Below the pieces are notes generated by a model. It had not been told where the DNA came from. It was given only the letters and a program-made list of their open reading frames with translations, and searched no databases. A program made the position numbers and the translations under genes. From NCBI GenBank assembly GCA_052318935.1, contig JBQRKO010000004.1: a DNA stretch of 64,000 nucleotides, one strand, 5' to 3'. This document shows positions 16,539 to 25,654 of this stretch, piece after piece; the first letter of the stretch is position 1; each line of letters begins with the position of its first letter. This stretch comes from Niallia sp052318935 (GTDB taxonomy: Bacteria; Bacillota; Bacilli; Bacillales; Cytobacillaceae).

Positions 16539-18068
16539 ATGACAAAAAAAATTGAAATTAAAGACCATAATACATTGTTTCAATCAGAAAAATATGTAAA
16601 GCAGGCAGAAAATAAAAAAGTATTTGAGGCGGCCTGTTCTGCACAAGAGGTAGAAGAAACGATTGATTTTCTAAAAACAGAAGAATATAAAGAAAAGAAT
16701 TTCGGACGGGAAGCAGCTACGATAAATCCTGCTAAAGCATGCCAACCGTTAGGGGCTGTACTTGCTGGATTAGGTTTTGAAGGAACTCTTCCATTTGTGC
16801 ATGGTTCACAAGGGTGTGTTGCATATTTCCGCAGTCATTTTGCTCGTCACTTTAAAGAACCGGTACCTGCTGTATCATCATCTATGACGGAAGATGGAGC
16901 AGTTTTTGGAGGAATGAGAAACTTAATAGAAGGACTACAAAATAGTACTACGTTGTACAAACCAAAAATGGTAGCGGTGAGTACGACTTGTATGGCAGAA
17001 GTTATTGGAGATGACTTAGGCGCCTTTATTGAAAATGCTCGCATTGAAGGAGCAATTGATCAGGAGTTTCCTGTTCCATATGCAAATACGCCAAGTTTTG
17101 TTGGATCACATTTAACTGGATATGATGCCATGATGCGTTCTATATTAGAGTATCTTTCAGAGAAAAAAGGGGATTTATCATATAAAGCACCAAATGAAAA
17201 ATTAAATATTATTCCAGGGTTTGATACTTACACAGGAAACTTTGAAGAATTAAAAAGAATCCTTAGTCTAATGGATGTTGATTATACCATTTTAGGAGAT
17301 CATAGTGGCAATTTAGATTCTCCTGCAAATGGAGAATACAGCTATTATTACGGTGGTACAAAATTAGAAGATGTGGCACAAGCGCATAATGCTAATGCTA
17401 CTCTCCTTATGCAAAAATATTCTACGAAAAAAGTTGCTAAATATATTGGTAAAAAGTGGAAGCAGGATACAGTTGAAATGTCTACTCCAATTGGGATTAA
17501 AAATACAGATCAGCTGCTAAAAAATATTAAAGAAGCAACTGGAAAGGATATTCCAGAAGAATTGAAGATTGAACGAGGACGTGTAGTAGATGCTTTAACG
17601 GATTCTCATCCATATCTACATGGAAAACGAGTGGCAATGGCTGGAGATCCTGACTTATTATTAGGTTTAATTTCCTTCTGTTTAGAAGTAGGAATTGAAC
17701 CAGTGCATATTGTTTGTACAAATGGAGATAAGAAATTTTTAGAAGAAGCAGAGGCCCTTTTAAAAGCAAGCCCTTATGGAATAGAAGGGAAAGTTCATAT
17801 CGGCAAAGACTTATGGCATATGCGTTCTTTATTATTAACAGAACCAGTTGACTTTGCGATTGGAAGTACACATATGAAATATTGTGCAAAAGATGCTGAC
17901 ATTCCATTGGTTCGTGTAGGTTTCCCTATTTTTGACCGTCATCATATGCACCGTTATCCGATTATTGGATACCAAGGTACATTAAATTTACTAACGTTAA
18001 TCGTTAATACTCTATTACAGCAATTAGATGATAATGCACCTGGTCATAGTTTTGATACTGTTAGATAA
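16539..18068 (+). CDS. nifK: Nitrogenase molybdenum-iron protein beta chain NifK
   Basis: 509 aa from ATG 16539, which follows a GGGGGG-rich ribosome binding site 20 bp after the nifD stop; the longer in-frame extension overlaps nifD and is not favoured. P-cluster ligands are C68 (KACQPLG), C93 (GSQGCVAYFRSH) and C151 (STTCMAEVIGDD). The N-terminal ~50-residue arm typical of Mo-type NifK is present. It forms the alpha2-beta2 dinitrogenase with NifD. Followed by a stable hairpin before nifE. Confidence 0.97.
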   Translation: MTKKIEIKDHNTLFQSEKYVKQAENKKVFEAACSAQEVEETIDFLKTEEYKEKNFGREAATINPAKACQPLGAVLAGLGFEGTLPFVHGSQGCVAYFRSHFARHFKEPVPAVSSSMTEDGAVFGGMRNLIEGLQNSTTLYKPKMVAVSTTCMAEVIGDDLGAFIENARIEGAIDQEFPVPYANTPSFVGSHLTGYDAMMRSILEYLSEKKGDLSYKAPNEKLNIIPGFDTYTGNFEELKRILSLMDVDYTILGDHSGNLDSPANGEYSYYYGGTKLEDVAQAHNANATLLMQKYSTKKVAKYIGKKWKQDTVEMSTPIGIKNTDQLLKNIKEATGKDIPEELKIERGRVVDALTDSHPYLHGKRVAMAGDPDLLLGLISFCLEVGIEPVHIVCTNGDKKFLEEAEALLKASPYGIEGKVHIGKDLWHMRSLLLTEPVDFAIGSTHMKYCAKDADIPLVRVGFPIFDRHHMHRYPIIGYQGTLNLLTLIVNTLLQQLDDNAPGHSFDTVR

Positions 18069-18114
18069 TGGGGATTGTCGTTATCAAATTCTATAGGAAA
18101 TAAAGAAAAATAGT

Positions 18115-18148
18115 TAGTCAGTGGGGAGTTGCAGCTCTTCACTGACTA
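18115..18148 (+). promoter_or_regulatory. Intercistronic hairpin between nifK and nifE
   Basis: TAGTCAGTGGGGAG (18115-18128) can pair with CTCTTCACTGACTA (18135-18148) over 14 bp, two of them G-U wobbles, with a 6-nt loop. There is no proper U tract after it. It could slow exonuclease decay of the upstream nifHDK message or partially attenuate nifEN. Function is inference. Confidence 0.6.
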
Positions 18149-18173
18149 TTAGTTTACAAAGGGCGGTGGAGAT

Positions 18174-19529
18174 GTGAAAAATTATGTGGTAGATGCATTA
18201 CAAGAACCAGCATGTGAACACAATGCGTCTAAAACCGATCGTAATAAAGGCTGCGCAAGACCTAAGCCAGGGGAAGCTGCTGGAGGATGTTCTTTTGATG
18301 GAGCGCAAATTACCCTTTTGCCGATTGTTGATGCAGCGCATCTCGTTCATGGTCCGATTGCGTGTGGGGGTAATAGCTGGGAAGCGAGAGGAAGCTTAAG
18401 CTCAGGTTCTCATCTTTATCAATACGGATTAACGACTGATTTAAATGAGCAACATATTATTTTTGGAGGAGAACAAAAATTAAGAGACTCTATCCAAGAG
18501 ATTGTAAAAAGATTTAATCCTCCTGCTGTTTTTGTCTATTCAACGTGTATTACAGCTTTAATTGGAGTCGACTTAGATGCTATTTGCCGCAGTGAAACAG
18601 AAAAATTAGGCGTTTCCGTCATTCCCGTTAATAGTCCAGGATTTGTCGGCAGTAAAAATCTTGGAAACAGACTAGCGGGTGAGGCTTTATTGGATTATGT
18701 AATAGGGACAGGGTTGCCTCCTGTGGAATCGAAATGGGATATTAATCTAATCGGTGAATACAACATTGCCGGTGAGATGTGGGATATAAAAGCTTTATTT
18801 GATCAAGTTGGCATTAAAATTTTATCAAGAATTACAGGGGACGGAAGGTTTAATGAAATTCGTTGGGCACATAGAGCAAAGGTTAATATGGTGGTATGCA
18901 GCCGGGCATTAATAAATATGGCAAGAAAAATGGAAGAAAAATATGAAATTCCTTATTTTGAAGGATCCTTTTATGGAGCAACAGAAACAACATTGTCATT
19001 AAAAACGATTGCCTATTTATTAAACGATAGAGATCTAATAACTCGTGTGCATCACTTTACAAAAGAGGAAGAAGAAAAATTAGATAAAGAGCTGCTGTTT
19101 TATAGAAAGAAATTAAAAGGGAAACGAGCCATTCTTTATACAGGTGGTGTAAAGAGCTGGTCTATTATTACTGCTTTGCAAGAGCTTGGCATTGACGTAG
19201 TAGGTGTTGGTACAAATAAAAGTACGAAAGAAGATATTGCAAGAATAAGAAAACGTGTTGAAAATCATGTGGAATTAATAGAGTCCGGTGGGGCGAAAAG
19301 AATATTGCAAACATTCCGTAAAGAGAATGCGGATATCATTATTGCGGGCGGACGTAATATGTATGTTGCTTTAAAGGAACATATTCCATTTATCGATATC
19401 AATCAAGAAAGGCATCATGCCTATGCTGGATATGTAGGATTAAAAAGGTTAGCGGAACAGCTTGTTTATACTCTAGAAAATCCGATTTGGGAGAAAATAC
19501 AAATTCAGCCGCCATGGAAGGAGCTTTAG
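18174..19529 (+). CDS. nifE: Nitrogenase FeMo-cofactor scaffold protein NifE
   Basis: 451 aa from GTG 18174, which is preceded by GGCGGTGGA; an ATG two bases upstream is out of frame. It is a NifD paralogue with conserved cysteines in GGCSFDGAQ (C39), GPIACGGNSW and YSTCITALIGVD. NifE pairs with NifN as the alpha2-beta2 scaffold on which NifB-co is converted to FeMo-co with molybdenum and homocitrate. The FeMo-co histidine ligand found in NifD is not conserved, as expected. It ends 4 bp before nifN. Confidence 0.95.
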   Translation: MKNYVVDALQEPACEHNASKTDRNKGCARPKPGEAAGGCSFDGAQITLLPIVDAAHLVHGPIACGGNSWEARGSLSSGSHLYQYGLTTDLNEQHIIFGGEQKLRDSIQEIVKRFNPPAVFVYSTCITALIGVDLDAICRSETEKLGVSVIPVNSPGFVGSKNLGNRLAGEALLDYVIGTGLPPVESKWDINLIGEYNIAGEMWDIKALFDQVGIKILSRITGDGRFNEIRWAHRAKVNMVVCSRALINMARKMEEKYEIPYFEGSFYGATETTLSLKTIAYLLNDRDLITRVHHFTKEEEEKLDKELLFYRKKLKGKRAILYTGGVKSWSIITALQELGIDVVGVGTNKSTKEDIARIRKRVENHVELIESGGAKRILQTFRKENADIIIAGGRNMYVALKEHIPFIDINQERHHAYAGYVGLKRLAEQLVYTLENPIWEKIQIQPPWKEL

Positions 19530-19533
19530 AGGT

Positions 19534-20820
19534 ATGGTTATTTTAAAAAAGGAAAAAAAATTAGCCATCAACCCTTTAAAAGTCAGTCAAACCTTAGGTG
19601 GAGTATTGGCTTTACAAGGATTCTTCCGAGCAATTCCAATTGTACATGGGTCACAAGGTTGTGCGGCTTTTATTAAAGCATTAATGACGCAGCATTATCG
19701 AGAACCTATCTCTGTACAAACAACAGCTTTGCAAGAAATGAACATTATTTTTGGCGCTGAACAAAGCATGATAGAAGCACTGGATGTGGTGATGGAAAAA
19801 CATCAACCATCCATTATAGCGGTTTTAAGTACAGGTTTAACGGAAACCGCTGGTGATGACATAAAGGGAAACATAAAAAACTATGTAAAAGAGACCAATC
19901 CGTCAAATTGCTTTGTATTCCCAGTTGCTTTGCCGGATTTTGAAGGATCACTAGAGTCCGGTTATCGATTAACGGTAGAAGCAATGCTAAAGGAGTTAAT
20001 TATATATACAAAAGATAGTCATCCAGTAAAAAAGATAAAAAATCAAATAAACTTTATTCCTGGAGCACATTTGACGCCAGGAGATGTGATGGAAATTAAA
20101 AGGATTCTTGCATCTTTTGGATTAAGTGTCATAACAGCACCGGATTTATCCACTTCACTTGCAGGAACTCTTACAAAAGGATATTCCCCTCTATCTCAAG
20201 GAGGTATATCTGTAAAAGAACTACAGCAAATGCTTTCTTCAGAATTTACCATTGCAGTTGGAGCAAGTATGGAAAATGCTGCTCAGATTTTAGAAGAGTC
20301 TGCTAGTATTCCATATCGAGTATTTACTAGTTTATCTGGACTTGAAGCGAATGATGCATTTTTTTCCTTTTTACAAACACTTAGTGAAAAGCCTGTTTCC
20401 CCCTTTTATCGGTGGGAAAGAGATAATCTAGTAGATTGTTTATTAGATGCTCATTTTAATTTTTTAGGGAAAAAAATAGTTGCTGCATTGGAGCCAGATC
20501 ATCTTTATTCCGTAATAAGCGTATGTAAGGAGTTAGGAATAACATTATCCGGATTAGTGACAACATTTCCTACAGACTCGTTGTCTAAACTAGAGGAGCA
20601 AATCACAATAGGGGATTTGGACGATTTAGAAAAAATGGCGATAGGAGCAGACTTGTGGATTAGTAATTCTCATGGGGAGCAAGGAGCAAGTCGAATGAAT
20701 ATTCCGTTTATGCCAATGGGATTTCCAATTTTCCACCAAATAGGCAGTTCGTTAATCACAAGTGTCGGATATCGGGGGACGACAGAAACAATTATTAAGT
20801 TGGGGAATTTAATCAAATAG
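19534..20820 (+). CDS. nifN: Nitrogenase FeMo-cofactor scaffold protein NifN
   Basis: 428 aa, a NifK paralogue lacking the long N-terminal arm. Recognisable blocks are NPLKVSQTLGGVLALQG, HGSQGCAAFIKALMTQHYREP and VLSTGLTETAGDD. It pairs with NifE. The ATG lies 4 bp after the nifE stop with GAGG as the ribosome binding site, so translation is probably coupled. No NifX or NifB domain is fused at its C terminus, unlike in some clostridial operons. Confidence 0.93.
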   Translation: MVILKKEKKLAINPLKVSQTLGGVLALQGFFRAIPIVHGSQGCAAFIKALMTQHYREPISVQTTALQEMNIIFGAEQSMIEALDVVMEKHQPSIIAVLSTGLTETAGDDIKGNIKNYVKETNPSNCFVFPVALPDFEGSLESGYRLTVEAMLKELIIYTKDSHPVKKIKNQINFIPGAHLTPGDVMEIKRILASFGLSVITAPDLSTSLAGTLTKGYSPLSQGGISVKELQQMLSSEFTIAVGASMENAAQILEESASIPYRVFTSLSGLEANDAFFSFLQTLSEKPVSPFYRWERDNLVDCLLDAHFNFLGKKIVAALEPDHLYSVISVCKELGITLSGLVTTFPTDSLSKLEEQITIGDLDDLEKMAIGADLWISNSHGEQGASRMNIPFMPMGFPIFHQIGSSLITSVGYRGTTETIIKLGNLIK

Positions 20821-20837
20821 GAATGGAAGTGAAAGAG

Positions 20838-21227
20838 ATGATTAAAGTGGCATTTGCTACAGAAGATGGAATATATGTGAATACGCATTTCGGATACTCT
20901 GAAGCCTTTGATGTTTATGAAGTGACAAAAGACAAATACGAGAAGTTGGCAACAAGAGTCATAAAGTATAAGGAAGATAATAATGAAAGTGACCGAATCG
21001 AAGAACGGCTAAACATTGTGATGGATTGTACTTTGTTATTTATTAATCAAATAGGTCCAACAGCTGCGGCACGTGTTACAAGAAATAAAATTATGCCAGT
21101 GAAAGTAAAAGAAGGAACATCTATCCAAGAACAATTAGATCGGTTACTTACAATGTTACAAACAAATCCTCCATTATGGTTAGTAAAAGCAATGAATAGT
21201 AAAGTTGAAAAAGAACGTACATTTTAA
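20838..21227 (+). CDS. nifX: FeMo-cofactor carrier protein NifX
   Basis: 129 aa from ATG 20838 (GGAAGTG 8 nt upstream); an ATG at 20823 would add five residues but has only AGGA touching it. The dinitrogenase iron-molybdenum cofactor-binding fold starts with IKVAFATEDGIYVNTHFGYSEAFDVYEV, the usual NifX opening, and the core helix-strand continues to KVKEGTSIQEQLDRL. NifX holds NifB-co or a FeMo-co precursor during transfer to NifEN. It shows clear similarity of the fold to the C-terminal domain of the nifB product in the same operon. Confidence 0.9.
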   Translation: MIKVAFATEDGIYVNTHFGYSEAFDVYEVTKDKYEKLATRVIKYKEDNNESDRIEERLNIVMDCTLLFINQIGPTAAARVTRNKIMPVKVKEGTSIQEQLDRLLTMLQTNPPLWLVKAMNSKVEKERTF

Positions 21228-21253
21228 TAGTTATTAGAATGGGGTGAGTGGAT

Positions 21254-22027
21254 ATGAATTCGGTGCTTTATCAAAGTGGGAGTCAGGATGTATCAAATCG
21301 CTATAGCAGACAATTAAAGCTCTTAGGAAAAGAAGGCCAGCAGAAACTAAAAAATACAACAGTATTTATAGCGGGAATCGGTGGTTTAGGAGGAACAACA
21401 GCCATTTATTTAGCAGCCGCAGGGGTTGGAAAGCTAATAATCGCACATGAAGGAAATATCGTGCTGCCTGATTTAAACCGACAAATATTAATGGACAGTG
21501 AAAAGCTAGGAACCGAACGAATTCCATGTGCAATCGAGAGCTTAAAACGAATTAATCCAGAGGTGGAAATTGAAGCGTATTCTCATAAAATTACCTATGA
21601 ATCATCCTATTCACTAGTAGAGGCGGCAGATGTTGTTGTGGATGCACGTTATGATCCTCCTGAAAGATATGCTTTAAACCAGTTGTGTGTAGATATAGGT
21701 AAACCAATGGTAGAAGCGGCAATGTCTGGTTTTGAAATCTCACTTACAACAATTAAACCGAATGAAACAGCTTGCTTAGCTTGTATTTTTCCAGAAAGAG
21801 ATAAAAGTTGGGAGCCGTTGGGGTTTCCAGTATTAGGTGCAACGTCTGGAATTGCAGGATGTTTAGCTGCGATAGAGGTAACAAAAATAGTAACAGGGAT
21901 TGGAGAGCCATATTATAATAAACTATTTCGATTGGACTCATTGCAGTTTCAATCCAGTATTTTTTCGTTAAAACGGAATCCTTCATGTAAACATTGTGCT
22001 ACAAAAAAGGAGGAAGTAAATGCATGA
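21254..22027 (+). CDS. hesA: HesA, ThiF/MoeB-family adenylating protein
   Basis: 257 aa from ATG 21254 behind GGGGTGAG. E1-like Rossmann fold: nucleotide site GIGGLGGTTAIYLAAAGVG (~residues 40-58), DLNRQIL, and a zinc site made of CLAC and CKHC pairs near residues 174 and 250. HesA is encoded in nif operons of Paenibacillus and cyanobacteria and is thought to act in molybdenum or sulfur handling for cofactor synthesis; the biochemical step is not settled. The stop overlaps the nifW start (ATGA). Confidence 0.9.
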   Translation: MNSVLYQSGSQDVSNRYSRQLKLLGKEGQQKLKNTTVFIAGIGGLGGTTAIYLAAAGVGKLIIAHEGNIVLPDLNRQILMDSEKLGTERIPCAIESLKRINPEVEIEAYSHKITYESSYSLVEAADVVVDARYDPPERYALNQLCVDIGKPMVEAAMSGFEISLTTIKPNETACLACIFPERDKSWEPLGFPVLGATSGIAGCLAAIEVTKIVTGIGEPYYNKLFRLDSLQFQSSIFSLKRNPSCKHCATKKEEVNA

Positions 22028-22353
22028 AAAACCCATTAAAAGAACTATATGATGCAGAAGATTTTTTTGATTTTTATCGTGTACCATATCATCTGGAAAT
22101 TCTAAATGTATCTCGCATGCATATCCTTAAAACTTTCCGAAATTATTTGCAGGAAGAAGGGTATCTTGAGGCTGATTCCACAGATAAAGAAGTTTGGAAT
22201 GTACAAAGGGCTCTACTCATTAGAGCTTATAATGAATTTGTAAAACCAACTCCGATGAGACAGAAGTTTTTCCCAACTTTTTATCAAAAAAACGGAACAT
22301 TTTATGCATTTGATCAAATAAAAAAAATAGGAGCTGATCAATCATGCAAATAA
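22024..22353 (+). CDS. nifW: Nitrogenase-stabilising/protective protein NifW
   Basis: 109 aa from ATG 22024, preceded by AAGGAGGAAG within the 3' end of hesA. The sequence KELYDAEDFFDFYRVPYHLEILNVSRMHILKTF matches the NifW family core (L-x-AEDFF-x-F-x-VPYD-x-x-VVNV-x-R-x-HIL). NifW interacts with the MoFe protein and is linked to its protection from oxygen or its maturation. It is typical of proteobacteria, Frankia and cyanobacteria and is absent from the common nine-gene Paenibacillus operon, so its presence here is notable. Confidence 0.85.
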   Translation: MKNPLKELYDAEDFFDFYRVPYHLEILNVSRMHILKTFRNYLQEEGYLEADSTDKEVWNVQRALLIRAYNEFVKPTPMRQKFFPTFYQKNGTFYAFDQIKKIGADQSCK

Positions 22354-22655
22354 CGGAAGATGCAGTAAAAAAAGTACTGGATCTGATGGAGCAGCAAGAT
22401 AATAGGGAAATGGGTCTGCGTATTAAAGCGATGCCTGCAGAAGATAAAGTAGATTTTCAACTATATTGGGAAAGTGAAGAATTGCCTTCTGATAAGATTA
22501 TCCAACAAGAAGGATTGAAAATATTTTTAGATGATGATTCTAGTAAACTATTAGAAGAAATGACAATCTTTTATACGGTACAGGATGGAAAAGAAGGGTT
22601 GTTTATCATGAATGCAATTTCAGACTGTTCTAGTTGTTCTACCGTTTGTTTTTAA
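22344..22655 (+). CDS. HesB/IscA-like protein in the nif operon
   Basis: 103 aa, overlapping the end of nifW by 10 bp; GGAG lies 9 nt before the ATG. It shows the HesB-like fold pattern (ITEDAVKKVLDLMEQ, GLRIKAMPAEDKVDFQL, LKIFLDDDSSKLLE) and a Cys-rich end DCSSCSTVCF. The first conserved IscA cysteine is replaced in the MPAEDK strand, and the C-terminal cysteines are spaced C-x2-C-x3-C rather than C-x-C. It may be an iron-sulfur carrier for nitrogenase maturation, but ligand geometry would differ from canonical A-type carriers. Confidence 0.7.
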   Translation: MQITEDAVKKVLDLMEQQDNREMGLRIKAMPAEDKVDFQLYWESEELPSDKIIQQEGLKIFLDDDSSKLLEEMTIFYTVQDGKEGLFIMNAISDCSSCSTVCF

Positions 22656-22687
22656 AAACGATTATAAAAAAGAGAGGGGGAATAGAA

Positions 22688-23812
22688 GTGGAGTATATTC
22701 AATTTTGCGATACAACATTAAGAGATGGAGAGCAAGCGGCAGGTGTTGTTTTTACTGCTGAAGAAAAGAGACAAATAGCAAAATTATTATCTGAATCTGG
22801 GGTAGAGCAGGCAGAGGTTGGAATACCTGCGATGGGGAAAGAAGAGCAAGAGGTTATCCATTCCATTGTTGATATGAATTTGCCGATTCAATTAATCACA
22901 TGGAATCGTGCAGTGAAACAAGATATTGATGCCTCTAGACAAGCAGGTGTAAATTGGGTTCATATTTCTATCCCAACTTCTGATATTCAAATGTATCACA
23001 AATTAAGGTTAAACCGGCAGGAAATATCGCTGCTCATTCAACGTGCTGTTGATTATGCAAAGTCCTTTGATTTGTGTGTGTCAGTCGGATTTGAAGATGC
23101 TTCACGGGCAAGTCTTTCTTTTTTAATTGAGCTAATAAACACCTTATATAAGGATGGGGTAACAAGATTCCGTTATGCAGATACAGTATCGGTTTTAAAT
23201 CCAATCACAACCCAAATAAATGTGCAAAAAATAATGAAGGAATGTCGGGCTGATATCGAACTGGAAATTCACTGTCATAATGATTTTGGTTTAGCAACTG
23301 CCAATACTCTTTCTGCTCTTTTTGCAGGTGCAAAGTGGGCAAGTACTACTATTTGCGGAATTGGAGAACGGGCAGGGAATGCTCCTATAGAAGAGGTGGC
23401 AATGGGTTGGCGACATCTTTATAATGGAAAATTAAATGTAAATACTACTCATTTTCATAAAATGGCAGAAGTAGTAAGCCGAGCATCTGGCAGGGAGATA
23501 TCTGATGATAAGCCAATTATTGGTTCGAAGGTTTTTACTCATGAATCAGGAATACATGTGGATGGACTGTTAAAACATAGCGATACGTATCAAACATTTG
23601 ATCCAATGGAGGTAGGCCGTACACATCATTTTATTTTAGGAAAGCATTCTGGTTTGGCGTCGATTGTTTACTTTTTACAAAAAGAAGGAATTCATATTAA
23701 CAAACAACAAGGGCAAGATATAATAGATTATGTTCGAATGCTGACAAGTGAAACAAAAAAAGCGATTGAGGTATCAGATCTAAAAACTTTTTTTAATCAA
23801 TTAAATACATAG
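22688..23812 (+). CDS. nifV: Homocitrate synthase NifV
   Basis: 374 aa from GTG 22688 behind GAGAGGGGG. It belongs to the LeuA/HCS TIM-barrel family: CDTTLRDGEQAAGV at residues ~8-21 and the metal site HCHNDFGLATAN. It condenses acetyl-CoA with 2-oxoglutarate to make R-homocitrate, the organic part of FeMo-co. The C-terminal LeuA regulatory domain is missing, as in NifV. It is last gene of the operon, before a strong terminator. A housekeeping lysine-pathway homocitrate synthase is unlikely in this lineage. Confidence 0.93.
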   Translation: MEYIQFCDTTLRDGEQAAGVVFTAEEKRQIAKLLSESGVEQAEVGIPAMGKEEQEVIHSIVDMNLPIQLITWNRAVKQDIDASRQAGVNWVHISIPTSDIQMYHKLRLNRQEISLLIQRAVDYAKSFDLCVSVGFEDASRASLSFLIELINTLYKDGVTRFRYADTVSVLNPITTQINVQKIMKECRADIELEIHCHNDFGLATANTLSALFAGAKWASTTICGIGERAGNAPIEEVAMGWRHLYNGKLNVNTTHFHKMAEVVSRASGREISDDKPIIGSKVFTHESGIHVDGLLKHSDTYQTFDPMEVGRTHHFILGKHSGLASIVYFLQKEGIHINKQQGQDIIDYVRMLTSETKKAIEVSDLKTFFNQLNT

Positions 23813-23830
23813 AGAAGAGTAAATTATTGA

Positions 23831-23859
23831 AAGGAATGATCTGATATCATTCCTTTTTT
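23831..23859 (+). terminator. Terminator of the nif operon
   Basis: Perfect 10-bp stem AAGGAATGAT / ATCATTCCTT with a 5-nt loop and a T6 tail, 18 bp after the nifV stop. Confidence 0.92.
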
Positions 23860-23916
23860 GCTTGTTATCGCTTAAAAAAGCAAAATTAATTTTCATCAAA
23901 TGGGAAGTTGGAGAAA

Positions 23917-23954
23917 GAAAAAAGAAGAATCAGCTCTAAGATTCATCTTTTTTC
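23917..23954 (-). terminator. Terminator of the SulP transporter gene
   Basis: Inverted repeat with 15-bp arms (14 matching), A-rich on one side and T-rich on the other, so the minus-strand transcript gets a stem followed by T-rich sequence. It lies 21 bp past the stop codon. Confidence 0.7.
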
Positions 23955-23974
23955 TTCTATTATTTATAAATCTT

Positions 23975-25435
23975 TTAAGAGGATAATTTAGAATTTGGAT
24001 CATCAAAAACTGCGAGTTTATCAACAATTTTTTGACTTGCGGCATCAAGGCCGAGTATCTTTACTTTATTATGATTTTCTCGATATTTTAGCACTACCTT
24101 ATCAAGTGCTCCAACCGCAGAATCATCCCAAAGGCGTGCGTTGGAAAAATCAACGGTAATCGTTTTATGTTCTACTTGAAAGTTAAAAGCAGAGATAAAA
24201 TCTTCCACTGATGCAAAAAACAGCTGACCTTCAACAGCATAAGTATGATTGTTTTGTTTCTTTACTCGAACTTTAGAGATTTTTGCTACAAAGAATATAG
24301 CGCTTAAAATAACACCTGCAATAACTCCCTTTGATAAATCGTGTGTTGCAACAATAATGCATACAGTTGTTAACATGACAAGTACATCCGTTTTGGGCGC
24401 TTTTTTTAAATAAGAAAAAGAAGACCAATCAAATGTACTAATGGAAACCACAATCATAATTCCAGCAAGTACAGGCATTGGAATTTGCGCGACTAATTCT
24501 CCTAATACAAGGATTAAAAGTAATAAAAATAGCCCGGAAACCAAAGTAGAGAGTCTTGTTCGTCCCCCCGACTTGATATTGATAGCAGTTTGACCGATCA
24601 TCGCACATCCAGCCATACCGCCAAAGAAACCAGTAATGATATTGGCAATTCCTTGCCCACGTGCTTCTCTGTTTTTATTGCTGTCTGTTCCTGTTGCATC
24701 ATCCACAATCGTTGCTGTTAGTAATGACTCTAATAAGCCAACAAGGGCAAGTGCAATTGAGTATGGAAAGATAATAGCAAGCGTTTCAAGAGAAAAAGGG
24801 ATGTTGGGAATTAGAAAAGTTGGCAATGTTTGAGTGATTGCTCCTAAATCTCCAACTGTACCAATATTAATATCACCAAAGATACTTGCGGCTGTTAAAA
24901 TAATAATCGCAATTAATGGTGCTGGAACGGATTTTATAAATTTTGGCAATATATATACGATTAATAGAGTAAGAACAACAAATATGTAGGTAATATTGGA
25001 AATGCCCCAAAAGCTAGGAATTTGTGCTGCAAATATTAGGATTGCAAGTGCATTAACAAATCCCATCATTACAGGACGTGGAATAAACTTCATTAATTTA
25101 GCAATTTTACATACACCAAAAATAACTTGAATAATTCCAGTTAAAATTGTTGCCGCAAATAAATATTGCAGTCCATACTCTTTGACTAATGGTCCTAGAA
25201 CTAAAGCCATTGCTCCAGCAGCAGCAGAAATCATGGCAGACCTTCCGCCAGCAAATGAAATAATAACCGCAATGCAAAAGGATGTATACAAACCAACGAT
25301 TGGGTCCACCCCTGCAATAATGGAGAATGCGATAACCTCGGGAATTAATGCAAGTGACACGACCATTCCCGCGAGAATATCTACTCGGGTGTTGGAAAAC
25401 CAATCTTTTTTAATCTTTTCTAACAGTTTAGTCAC
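23975..25435 (-). CDS. SulP-family anion transporter with STAS domain
   Basis: 486 aa. About ten to twelve hydrophobic segments cover residues 15-390, with SulP signatures near the start (LAGMVVSLALIPEVIAFSIIAGVDP) and a cytoplasmic STAS domain in the last ~90 residues. Family members move sulfate, bicarbonate or dicarboxylates; the substrate cannot be read from the sequence. The GTG at 25435 is the upstream in-frame start, but its ribosome binding site is weak (an overlapping ATGGGGTG). It is convergent with the nif operon, so a nitrogenase-related sulfate role is only a positional guess. Confidence 0.85.
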   Translation of the reverse strand: MTKLLEKIKKDWFSNTRVDILAGMVVSLALIPEVIAFSIIAGVDPIVGLYTSFCIAVIISFAGGRSAMISAAAGAMALVLGPLVKEYGLQYLFAATILTGIIQVIFGVCKIAKLMKFIPRPVMMGFVNALAILIFAAQIPSFWGISNITYIFVVLTLLIVYILPKFIKSVPAPLIAIIILTAASIFGDINIGTVGDLGAITQTLPTFLIPNIPFSLETLAIIFPYSIALALVGLLESLLTATIVDDATGTDSNKNREARGQGIANIITGFFGGMAGCAMIGQTAINIKSGGRTRLSTLVSGLFLLLLILVLGELVAQIPMPVLAGIMIVVSISTFDWSSFSYLKKAPKTDVLVMLTTVCIIVATHDLSKGVIAGVILSAIFFVAKISKVRVKKQNNHTYAVEGQLFFASVEDFISAFNFQVEHKTITVDFSNARLWDDSAVGALDKVVLKYRENHNKVKILGLDAASQKIVDKLAVFDDPNSKLSS

Positions 25436-25654
25436 CCCATAAACAAGTAGTGTAGATCTTACACCTAATAATAGACGTTCAATGAATATTAAAAAAGTTT
25501 ATCATGAATCTTTCTAAAAAGGAATATCTTTGGCCAGGGGATAGTAACCAATTAAAATAAACAAGTGGTATACTTTGGTAGCGACGCAATGAGTAAGAGA
25601 AATAGGAGTGACGGACGATAATGCTTCTATAATTACTTCGACTCTTTTTATTCC

